In this document: one piece after another, positions 22,904-32,706 of the stretch
Layout of the letters: every line of letters begins with the position of its first letter
Position numbering within the stretch: the stretch's first letter is position 1
NCBI GenBank assembly: GCA_019359835.1
Contig: CM033320.1
Span: 13,511,691-13,575,690, forward strand
Length of the DNA stretch: 64,000 nt
Direction: 5' to 3'
Source: Pharus latifolius
Taxonomy: Eukaryota > Streptophyta > Magnoliopsida > Poales > Poaceae
The notes under the pieces: generated by a model
Databases searched by the model: none
The model's input: only the letters and a program-made list of their open reading frames with translations
Told to the model about the DNA's origin: nothing
Translations under genes and position numbers: made by a program

Positions 22904-24594
22904 TGTTGATCGAAGGATGCCGACTAGAGGGGGGGTGAATAGGCGGTTTTAAAATTTTCTTCTAAATTAGGGTTTAACAACCTAAGATTGTAATAGCAAA
23001 TATTCTAAGGGTATGGAAAACTAATTCAATTCAGATTTAGTGATTTCTATGATACTACTAGCAACAATTCAATCACAATGAAAATTAAGCAAGTAGTAGA
23101 GATAACCGAAGAAATCAAGTTTTTCCCGAGGTCTCGGAAATTTGCCGATTTCCACTAATCCTCGTTGAAGCGCTCTTCACTTGAGCTTAAGCTTCGATTC
23201 CACTAGAGGTAGCCCTTCTCCACTCCGGATAGGCGAGCTCCAAGCCTTTACAACCACTCGCCGGGCCTCTCCGACACACCGTCGATGGAGAGATCGCCGG
23301 ACCTCCCGGGTCGTCTAGGTGACGGCAATCACCAAGAGTAATAAGCCTTAGCACCTTGCTTGATCAACCTCAAAGCTTGATGAACACAATGCAAATGCAA
23401 CAAGGCTTGGAACCAAATTCACTCAACTAGCACTCAAGAATTCTCAAGTTTTGACTCTAATTGCTAGAGAATGGATGTGTGAGAGCTTGCACACTGTTGC
23501 TCAGGGTTTATGAAGTGTATTTCGTGTGTGCTTGACATCTACAACAGTGATCTATTTATACTCTCAACAAAAACGGTCGAAATCAAGAAGATTGGGCGAA
23601 AATTGTACTGGCCGGACATTGTCCGGCCACTTCGGACAATGTCCGGTCAGTACAAAAATTTTGACCGTTATTCACGTGAATTGCGAGTGTCAGTAGCCGT
23701 TTGAATCAAAATGTGAAGGCCGGACAGATGTATTTGTCCGGACAAAATGTCCGGACAGATGCATTTGTCTCTGTTAACACCCTTGTTAAAAATGAAGTGT
23801 ACACGCCGGACAGATACATTTGTCCGGACAAAATGTCCGGACAGATGTATTTGTCTCTGTTAACACTCAACATAATATACTCCAGATTTTTGTATAGGCC
23901 GGACATATAGGATTTGTCCGGACAAAATGTCCGGTCAAATAGATTTGTCTCTGTTAACATGGCCCTAACACTAGCCAGGATTTTGTATTGGCCGGACATT
24001 GTCCGGCCACTTCGGACAATGTCCGGTCACTTCGGACAAATCCTCCGGACAAGTGTATTTGTCTCAAATCACTAAGCTGCGAACCGGACATTGTCCGGTC
24101 ACTTCGGACAATGTCCGGCCTTCACCGGACAGATGTCCCGGACAAATGAACTTGTCTCTGTTGCGCGTGTTTGCAAAGTACTGAGAATGTTTGTATTGGC
24201 CTGACATTGTCCGGTCACTTCAGACACTGTCCGGCCAGTACAAACCGAAAACTGACTTCTGAATTTTTTACTCAGCTTTTGATTTGGGGCAAAAGCAAAT
24301 GCAAATATGCTTCTAAAAACTTCAAGGTTGATCAAGATACTTGTGCTAAGACCCCTCTTAATAGTACGACCATCTAACCTAGAAAATTTCAAAACGAGAA
24401 GACGCTAGGTTTAGGTATTTGTACTTTTGTCGAGATTTTCGTCGTTTTCGCTTTACGGAGTCTTGATAGCCTTGCTTTGTCTTTTCTTGATGCTTTCTCC
24501 TTTGATTTACCTGTGTCTCACATACAGAGATTAGTCGCAAATCTAACGGGTGTCATTAATCACCAAAATCCTAATCGGGGCTCAAGATTCAACA
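22904..24594. mobile_element. Solo LTR nested in MULE-A leader
   Basis: 1,691 bp, beginning TGTTGATCG and ending GATTCAACA (TG...CA with short inverted ends). It is flanked by a perfect 5-bp duplication ATAAT (22899-22903 and 24595-24599). No internal retrotransposon genes are present, so it is a product of LTR-LTR recombination. It starts with the phrase CTAGAGGGGGGGTGAATAGG, which I recall as common in grass genomes. The parent family is not identified. Its orientation is uncertain because only the LTR remains. Confidence 0.88.
23605..24245. repeat. CCGGACA-TGTCCGG palindromic array inside the solo LTR
   Basis: More than a dozen occurrences of GTCCGG or its complement CCGGAC occur in about 640 bp, many paired as CCGGACATTGTCCGG or TGTCCGGACAAAATGTCCGG. 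Several longer units repeat the phrase ATTTGTCTCTGTTAACA. The array is rich in CG and CCGG sites within an otherwise AT-rich LTR. Confidence 0.88.
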
Positions 24595-24603
24595 ATAATT
24601 AGT

Positions 24604-24866
24604 ATAGAATGTAGATCTGTTTTAGGGGTTTATAGATTTGTTTTAGGAATTTGCAGATCTGTTTTAGAAATGTGTAGATCTGTTTTAAAAATGTGTTGTA
24701 TTTGTATATCTGTTTTAGAAATTTGTAGATCTGTTTTAAAAATGTGTAGATCTGTTTTAGAAATGTGTTGTATTTGTATATCTGTTTTAGAAATTTGTAG
24801 ATCTGTTTTAAAAATGTGTAGATCTGTTTTAGAAATTTGTAGATCTGTTATGTAGATGTGTTGTAT
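24604..24866 (+). repeat. About 21-bp tandem repeat upstream of MULE-A transposase
   Basis: About twelve degenerate copies of GTAGATCTGTTTTAGAAATTT and variants. They lie between the solo LTR and the transposase ATG, so they belong to the MULE-A leader. They also read as an open frame of repeated CRSVLEM/ICRSVLK, which I take as incidental. Confidence 0.85.
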
Positions 24867-25133
24867 TTGTAGATCCGTTATGTAGAAATGTTATGTATTG
24901 AGCGAATAAATTAGATTAATAAATAGTGAATCGATAATTTAGGACATACGGTTTATTCGTAGAAAATGTGCAGAAATACATATTTGATTAGATGTGATGC
25001 AATATCATTAATGCAGTGTACTTCTAAGATGTTAAAAAATAAGTCGCAGATGTCTTAAGGATGAGTATAGAGTAATGTGCAAAATATATTGAAGATATGA
25101 TAGCTGATGTTTGTAATACTTATGTTGTAGACA

Positions 25134-27776
25134 ATGTCGGAAACAAGAGTAGTCTATATTTTTCACGGGGAACAAATCATTAGAAATGGACCATCTGGAG
25201 ATGATCTAAGTGGCTGTCACCGTGTAAACATGGAATTGAATGATCTTAATGTTCTTAATTTTGAAGACCTTAAGACCCGAGTCATGGACATCCTAAATAT
25301 TGACCCATGTTTACACAAAATTGTCATGGAAGCGCTGGTGCCTATTGGTTTGACATCTTGTTGGAAATTGTGTAAACTTAGAGGCGATAGATCATGGGGC
25401 TCTCTTGTTAGGAGGGTGATAAATCCCAATCATGGGCCAGATGACTGCATACTGTATGTGACAAAACTAGACAATGTACCAGAACCGGGAGCAGAACTTG
25501 TACCTGAACCATTAATTGGAGGACAACATACGAACATTGATCCAACCATGACTTATAATTCTGCGGATATGCCCAACGCAGAATTCATGGGCGGGTATTT
25601 CTGGCCTGGGGATGAGGCTTATGCCGACGAAGGTGAAGACGAGGGTCTGAAAGTTTCAGGCAGCGAAGGGTCGGAGGTGGACGCAGACTATGCGGATTCC
25701 TCTAGTGAAGAAGACTATCGTGGAATGGGACCTCCACAACAATGGCTAGATCCTAGTGGTTTTGAGCATGCGCGAATCCACGATGATCGCAGTTCGGAGT
25801 CGGCAGGGAGTGAGCACAGATTAACATTGGGACAACATTTTCGAAGCAAGGAGGAGGCTAAGCAAGCCGTGGCGATGTGGTCCGTGACACTGCGTCGGTC
25901 TTTCAAGGTTGACAGAACAACTCTGCAACTGTACGCAGTGAAGTGCAAGGTGGAAGGATGTCGATTTTATGTTCGTATTGCTCGGTACAGGGACAATGAA
26001 CACTTCATTGTTTCCAGGATCACCGAACACGACTGTTCGGTGACAGAAGTATCACAGAGTCATAGAAATATGTCCTCCGCATTTGTGGCACGTGTAATTT
26101 TGTCGAACCTTCATGCAAATCTTGATATGCCACCAAAACAAATTGTTAGCCAGATCAATGATACATTTGGGTACATCATTCAATATGGGAAGGCATGGAG
26201 AGCCAAGCAACTTGGTCTTGAGATGTTATTTGGATCTTTCTATGATTCATATAACTATGTGCCCAGATTGATCCAACAAATCGTTGACACCAACCCTGGC
26301 ACTGTGATGGATATGGTCCATAGCCCAGTTGTCGGCAGAAATGGTGAGATAGTTCCTGGAGCTGAGTATATGGAGCGTATATTCTGGTCATTTGGTCAAG
26401 TAATCTCTGTGTTCAAGTACATGCGGCCAATACTTTGCGTGGATGGCACATTTCTAACTGGGAAGTACAAGGGAACTCTGATGACAGCAGTTGCTGCAGA
26501 TGCAAACAACCAGCTACTTCCCATGGCGTACGCCTTAGTGGAAGGAGAGAGTACAGACAGCTGGGTATGGTTCCTTGCAAACCTAAAACAAACAGTCGTG
26601 AAAGACAGATGGAATGTCTGTATAATCCATGATAGACACAAGGGTCTGTTAAGTGCCATTGAGTTCATGTTGTCCACTGAGAACCCGCAGTACAGCTGGA
26701 ATGACTTGATCAGTCGGTGGTGTAAACGACATCTTGCGGCGAACTTCTTCACACACTACAAGAGTGCACGGCTTATGAAGAAGTTCAAGCGGTTGTGCGA
26801 TCAGAACCAAAGCCATAAGTTCCAAAAACTTTGGGACGAGTTAGAACAAGAAACTTCAGATCTAGGTAAATCCCAAAGGTCAGAGGCAAGCAGTTCACAA
26901 CATCCAGAAGATGAAGAAAATGTTGCGGAGACTACAGATGTGGCGAGACGACGCACCCGAAGATCAAGGCCAAAGAAATTTAGTGAATGGATCAGTGACA
27001 AAGCTCCTGAGAAGTGGTCTCTATTGCACGATGAGGGAGGTGCCAGATATGGCGTAATGACAACTAACATGGCGGAGGTATACAATTTTGTGTTGAGGGG
27101 GGTGCGAGGTCTGCCGCTCACTGGAATTGTGGAATTTACATGGCATCGCACGGCCAAATACTTCTACGAGAGAGGTACAGCTGCAAGAGCATTGCTTCGG
27201 GTGACACCACCAAAATTTCCTCATGAAGTATAAAGGTACTTAGAAATGAAAGCCGCGGCCGCTCAGAAACACTCAGTCGAGTGCATTCCTAACAGTAGAA
27301 GGCAAAGTTGGGTCGTTTATCTGCGCAGTAAGAACGTGGGGGGTGGATACATGCGACAAATCAAGAGGCAAGGAGTGACATTTGAAGACGGTGTCAAGTG
27401 CATTTGTAACAAGCCAACTCTATTGCATAAACCGTGCTCTCATGTGATGGCCGCGTGTGCGCACGACAACAAGTCGAGCGAGATGTACCTCTCAGTTTAC
27501 TATGGTTCACGGTACCTTGCCGAGACATGGACTGCAGACTTTGAGATTTGGGGGACTCAGCAGCACTACAGAGATCGGTCGTGTAGGGCAGGCGAGATCC
27601 GATATGTTCCACCACCGCACTTGGAGCGGAAAGGCCCTGGACGACGGCGGAAAATGCGAATTGGCAATGACATGGATAACGCAGAACGCGATGAGCTACG
27701 AAAGTGTGCCATTTGCCGACAGCCCGGCCACACGAGGAGGACATGTCCTGATGCATCCGGACCTAATCGAACATGA
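25134..27776 (+). pseudogene. MULE-A MuDR-type transposase, one in-frame stop
   Basis: The frame opens at the ATG at 25134 and reads 699 codons to TAA (27231-27233), then continues in the same frame to TGA at 27774-27776, for 880 codons overall. The N-terminus (1-110) is family-specific. Residues 155-200 are acidic. The MuDR zinc region spans about 222-310 (LGQHFRSKEEAKQAV). The MULE DDE catalytic domain has D427 (CVDGTFLTGKY), D500 (IIHDRHKGL) and E648 (MTTNMAEVYNF). After the stop come a SWIM zinc finger (C756, C758, C768, H770) and a CCHC knuckle CAICRQPGHTRRTC (858-871). The enzyme would cut and rejoin the element at its TIRs. As it stands, translation would release a protein with the full DDE triad but without either C-terminal zinc module. 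No frameshift was seen. Confidence 0.93.
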
Positions 27777-27855
27777 CTGAGTAATGTTGTGCAACACTTA
27801 TTCGTTCCTGCTGTGTATTTGATGATGTACTAACCTAATGTTCTTGTTTGCAGGC

Positions 27856-30337
27856 ATGGCTCACCCTCGTCCACAGTTTCCTGAGTTACTCGATCAGTAC
27901 TACGACGGTCGTCATCGGTCTCGAGCAGTGCGATCTGGAGAGGAGCTTCAGCCATTCCGCCTGCGATCGTCCGGCACGTCTTGGCCTCTCGACGGGAGAT
28001 ACATCGCACGGCTGAGGGCGGCGGGGCTGCTTCCTTTTAGCAGGATGATCACCAGACTGGAGACTTTCAGGCACGACCGATCACTCATCTCTGCTCTGGT
28101 GGACAGGTGGAGACCCGAGACGCACACATTTCACTTCCGGTGGGGGGAGATGACCATTACCCTGGAGGATGTGGCCATGTTGTTCGGACTCCCGATTCGC
28201 GGGCAGGCCTGGGTACCACCACCCACTCCCGCCGGATGGGACGGCATGCTCGCCGAGAGGTTTCATCCACTACCTCTGGGCCAGGAGCCCTTCCACCACG
28301 ACGTCGGAGTTCCTGCGACTTGGCTTGTTCACTTCAGGATGTGCCCAGCAGATGCAGATGAGTGGACTGTGAGCCGACACTTCGAGGCGTATTTGCTGCA
28401 CTTGTTCGGGGGCTTCATGTTCACTGGTATGCTTAAACATGTTATAGGCACAGCTATTTCCATTCTCTTGTTGAATTTAATTTCTATTTTTTTGCTTTTC
28501 TACAGGCACTCACGGCGACACAGTGGATCGTTGGCTTGTTCCACTGGCGCAGATGCTCGCGGACACGCCAATCGATCAGATCCCACGCATCAGCTGGGGG
28601 TCAGCGGTTCTCTGTGCGACGTATCGAGGATTGTGCGACGCCTGCGTTCAGCGTGCCCGAGCGGCGAACATGGCCGGATCTCCTCTACTTCTTTTGCTGT
28701 GGTCGTATGAGCACATACCTGTCGGACGACCGCTCATCACCGACACGCCCGTTGCACTTCCGGAGGGGCACCCGCCTAGGGATGCAGAGGATGAGATCGA
28801 TCGCCCTACCATGGGGGATCGCTGGTTGCAACATGAGCTGCAGTGGGCCACAGTTCAGGTGCATGCATGCTACAGTGCGTACAGTGGCGAGTTGGAGTTG
28901 TTGCATCCGGCTCATGTTATATGGAGGGTTTGGACGACGAGCTATATCGAGAGCACAGCCGGCGGCGCGATCTCTGTGGTGTGTACAGAGGACCGGGATT
29001 TATGGCTTACTCGCTGTATTCTTGTCTTCAGCCATATGTTGGAGGTGTACGCTCCGTGGAGGGTGATGCGCCAGTTTGGCTTATTCCAGACGATCCCTCC
29101 TCCAGACGCCCCGCATCGTTTGTCGCATGACCAGCACGAGTAAGTTCTCCATTATCTCCGCGCATAGTGTTTTGGCTCTGTGAAATAACTGAACACTTTT
29201 GTTTTTTTTGCAGGCAGAGTCGCAAGGGCAAGAAGGTTGTCAGTTGGCAGGACCGACAGTCTCCTTACACTCGTCGCTGGGAGCAGACAGCAGCGATAGA
29301 TGTCGTGCGTGAGGAGAGGGCGTATGATTCCACGACATACGGCAACTACCTCCGATGGTACCTCCCTCGCACTGCAGCTCGCATTGCCCCGCCACCTCCG
29401 GCGCCTGCAGATGTGCCTGCTCCGAGCGTGCATCAGACATACGACCGACATCACGCATCTCGGGTACACCGCCAGGTACATGCTGCCAGCCCATGACCTA
29501 CTTGTTATTTTTATTTCTGCCTCCCATTGTCTTACCGTCTTGCAGGCTGACGGCATTCATGCGATCAGTTCCGTGACACGGCCACTAGTCCAGCGGAGGC
29601 AAGCAGGTCTGCCTATCACGCCCGACGAGTACGAGAAGGCCGTCGCCTACGTCGACCGACTCGCCTCGTAGCTGACCCTTGAGAGTGCCGCCACTTCGTC
29701 GACTTTTGTTGCACCTCCACGTCCACGGGCCCGACCCAGTCATACGCCGTCGCACTCAGCCGCTCCTCATCCCGACACAGCCGGCCCTTCAGGTACGGCC
29801 GTCGCCGCACCCATTTATCTCGGTGGGCCCCCGGCGCGCTCGTACCGTATAGGTGTTGCACCTCACGTGGACTTCTCGTCGCGTGGTGGTGTACGGATCT
29901 CTGAGGGTCCCCGAGCGCCGCCTTCTGCACACACTTCTGATTCTGGATTGGGCTTCGACGTCACGTTCGACTCAGACGACGAGTACATTGCTATGTCTGA
30001 GCAGACGGTGCCTATCCCGTCGGCTGGTCCGCTTCGGTCTCCTACTAGGCATCCACCATACATTCCTCGTCAGTCGGTCCGTGCCGACCCCCAGGTGGTC
30101 CGCGACCCATCGTATGCTCAGTATGCCGATATGTTGCAGATGAGAGACGACGCCGATCGGAGCCAACATCAGTTGGCATCTTCGCAGCTTGGTGAGGCAC
30201 CTCCACCGTCGTAGGACCCGAGTGCTCAGCCTCCCGGTCGACAGCCCTCGCAGAGGACAGTGCATCCGCGCAGCACCTATTCGCCATCGCCGTTTCAGCG
30301 CGACCGGAGGCATCGTCCGAAGAGGGGCCGACAGTAG
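27856..30337 (+). pseudogene. MULE-A plant mobile domain (PMD) protein, four exons, two in-frame stops
   Basis: Exons 27856-28426, 28506-29139, 29214-29475 and 29546 onward, all joined at GT-AG sites in frame. The N-terminal half is a clear plant mobile domain (aminotransferase-like, PF10536). Its blocks are WPLDGRYIARLRAAGLLPF, DRSLISALVDRWRPETHTFH and GEMTITLEDVAMLFGLPIRG. Exon 2 continues with LLLLLWSYEHIPVGRP and ends VMRQFGLFQTIPPP. The frame is open for 530 codons to TAG at 29669-29671. The same frame then runs through a Pro/Ser-rich region, a second TAG (30212-30214) and a basic tail RRHRPKRGRQ to the last TAG at 30335-30337. PMD proteins occur both as host genes (MAIN/MAIL1) and in transposons; a role in transposition is not established. 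The gene lies 80 bp after the transposase, same strand. Confidence 0.9.
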
Positions 30338-30479
30338 TTTTTTTTTATGTTCTCCTTTTATGGAACATTATATCGATTCTCATGGTTGTACTATTTTTGT
30401 TTATATTAGTATTCTCATGTTTTGACTATTTTTTTATGTTCATTTTCGTTTTTGGGAACATCATACTCGACAGATTGAA

Positions 30480-30925
30480 CCAACCACGAAATTTGAATGC
30501 TAATTTTTAAAAAAACACAAATTTGAAATGTTAATTTTAAAATAACACAAATTTGAAAGTTATTTTAAAAAAAACACAAATTTCAATGTTAATTTTAAAC
30601 AGAACACAAATTTGAATGTTATTTTTAAAAAATCACACAATTTGACTGCTAATTTTAAAAAAAACACAAATTTTAATGCTAATTTAAAAAAACCACAATT
30701 TTGAATGTTAATTTTAAAAAAAACACTAATTTGAATGCTAATTTTAAACATAACACAAATTTGAATGTTAATTTTAAACAGAACACAAATTTGAATGTTA
30801 TTTTTAAAAAATAACACAATTTGAATGCTAATTTTAAAAAAAACACAAATTTGAATGTTATTTTAAAAAAAAATACAATTTTATTGTTTTTTTTAAAAGA
30901 AACACAATTGTCAATGTTATTTTTT
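30480..30925. repeat. AT-rich tandem repeat, MULE-A 3' region
   Basis: About fifteen degenerate copies of a roughly 29-bp unit containing ACACAAATTTGAATG and TTAATTTTAAAA. It lies between the PMD gene and the right-end hairpins and is non-coding. Confidence 0.9.
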
Positions 30926-30945
30926 TAAAAAAACACATTTTTGGC

Positions 30946-31056
30946 CTTCAGTCGCCATCCTGGATGGCGACTGAAGATACGTGGCCTTCAGTCGCTAACC
31001 AGGATGGCGACTGAAGGCGAAATGCCATAAATCGCCATCTGGAATGGCGACTGAAG
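30946..31056. repeat. Subterminal hairpin cluster, MULE-A right
   Basis: Three hairpins at 30946-30976, 30986-31016 and about 31026-31056. The outer arms are CTTCAGTCGCCATC / GATGGCGACTGAAG; the second and third have one arm mutated (GTCGCTAACC, AATCGCCATC). They mirror the left-end cluster. Confidence 0.92.
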
Positions 31057-31134
31057 TCATTTTTGCAATTTTTTTTTATTAAGCGTTATTTTTAAAATTT
31101 TGTTTTTATTCTGGGATATCCGTACAAAAAATTC
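31030..31134 (-). repeat. MULE-A right terminal inverted repeat
   Basis: It reads inward on the minus strand from GAATTTTTTGTACGGAT and pairs with 22462-22567. It is followed directly by the second TCAATGTTC duplication. Confidence 0.92.
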
Positions 31135-31143
31135 TCAATGTTC
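31135..31143. repeat. MULE-A target-site duplication, right
   Basis: TCAATGTTC, identical to 22453-22461. Confidence 0.95.
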
Positions 31144-31369
31144 TTATAGACCTTTTTTACTAGTTTATGGTATTTTTTTTAAAAAAATTTATCAGTTTTT
31201 CTTCCTCTTTTCTATGGTTCCTCCTCTAATCCATGTCTATTTTAAATTTTTTTTAGTCTCCTCGAGAGAGGGTGGCCTTTTGGCAATATAAGTAGAGATT
31301 TCAAATTTACAAATTCAAACATAAGTTTGAGTGTTTGTACCATTAGTACTTTAATTATAGGTAACTAGT

Positions 31370-31735
31370 AGTTCTAACTTTTATAAGTATTATTTTTCAT
31401 TTGTTAGTTCTTAAAGTAGTTTATGTAAGTAGAAGTTTGAAACTTATAAATCAAAACACAACTTATAGTATTTTGTATTATTAGAACTTAAATTCTAGAT
31501 AACTGTTAGTTATAATCTTATAAGTATTCTATTTTCAATTGTTAGTTCTTAAAGTAATTTATGTAAGTAGAAATTAAAAACTAATAAACAAACATAAGTT
31601 TTAGTGTTTGCAGTTTGCACCATTAGAACTTAGAATTACTATAACTGTTAATTCTAACTTCTGTAAGTATTATTTTTCATTTGTTAGTTTTTTTAATAGT
31701 TTTTGTGAGTAGAAGTTTCAAACTTACAAGTCCTT
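31370..31735. repeat. About 140-bp tandem repeat
   Basis: Units begin at about 31370, 31508 and 31650 with variants of AGTTCTAACTTTTATAAGTA and share CATTTGTTAGTT and GAGTAGAAGTTT. A partial unit precedes them. The third unit is truncated. The sequence is AT-rich and non-coding. Confidence 0.8.
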
Positions 31736-32701
31736 TCATAAATTTCATGATACTCAAACACCTTAGACTATTTCCGAGTGTGCCTCTCTACCTTCCTCTC
31801 GTGCTTGCCTCAGCGGCATTGTCACCGACTCTTTGGCCGTAGCTGGGCTGGCTATCACCCTCAACGCTACCGGCCGCCACCAGATTTGCCACCCAATACC
31901 ATTGCCTCCACCTCTTGTGCCCTAGCACCGTACCACGCTCATGCCCTAGTCATTGGTGAAGCGTCGTTGCATTGTTGGTGCCTTTACATCATCCTTGTTG
32001 TGCCCTAATGTCACCGCATTGCTTCGCCATGGACTCACTGCGGTGGTATCGTCGCTCGTGCTGCACCTCTACTCTTGCCATATTTGCATACTAACCCAAA
32101 CCTAACGTCTCTACAAGCCACTACCAACCACTAGCATCGCCTTGTCATGGCACTTTCATGCCCCACAGCACCCCAGCATTGCTACGACGACCCACACAAT
32201 TACCACCTACCGGTCACAGCTCCACCGCACTTGCCATAGCCCTACCGTGGGCCTGTCACGCGCTCGCCACTCACTTGACACGCGCTTGTTGTGGCCCTAG
32301 CCCCAACGTGCCGCACGCCTACCACGGCCCTAGCGCATGTGGACCACGCCCTAGCCTTGCCCTTTCCACAACCACTATCATGACACTACCATCACCTTGT
32401 TGCACTCCTACCACGGCACACACCCACACACGTGCAGTGGTTGTGGCCACAGCCATGCCCTTGCCCCTGCCACGACTCTTGCCATCGCCTGCCACACTAC
32501 CGCCGTGGCTCAACCACTGATCCCTGTGCCAGCAACCCTCCCCAGGTACTACTACTACAACTACTACCAATACTATTCTACCGTGCATGTGTATATGTGA
32601 TGGATGTTGTGTATGTGTGTCTACGTGTATGTATGTCCTATGTGTATTTGTGTGCTTGCATTGGCTGACAACCAACTTGCGATGCCCTCACCTGGTGTTG
32701 C
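31736..32701. other. C-rich low-complexity region
   Basis: From 31770 to 32530 the plus strand is C-rich, built from short repeats such as CACC, GCCCTAGC and CTACCAC. Open frames here (for example 32158-32520) encode Pro/Ala/His/Thr-rich sequence with no recognisable domain, and I do not call them genes. A CTA/TAC triplet tract lies near 32548-32580, and a GT-rich tract near 32583-32660. Confidence 0.5.
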
Positions 32702-32706
32702 TACTG

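Larger units (their letters stand above)
22462..31134 (+). mobile_element. MULE-A: complete Mutator-like element with transposase and PMD gene
   Basis: The ends are inverted repeats starting GAATTTTTTGTACGGAT. They are flanked by a perfect 9-bp target duplication TCAATGTTC (22453-22461 and 31135-31143), the length expected for Mutator elements. Inside, left to right, are the TIR with hairpins, a GA-rich tract, a nested solo LTR, a 21-bp repeat array, the MuDR-type transposase, the PMD gene, an AT-rich tandem array, hairpins and the right TIR. The element is 8,673 bp including the 1.7-kb solo LTR. The two genes are on the same strand, 80 bp apart. Only a few nonsense codons stop it from looking autonomous. 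Confidence 0.95.

Noticed and set aside
23605..24245. CRISPR-like array
   Set aside because: The spacing is irregular, the units are palindromic and variable, and it lies in a plant LTR; no cas genes are present.
24550..24855. Open frame with repeated CRSVLEM units, which looks like a repeat protein
   Set aside because: It arises from reading the 21-bp tandem repeat in one frame; it starts in the solo LTR and has no homology.
32158..32675. Pro/His/Ala-rich open frames on both strands
   Set aside because: Low-complexity C-rich DNA is open in several frames at once; there is no domain and no splice structure.
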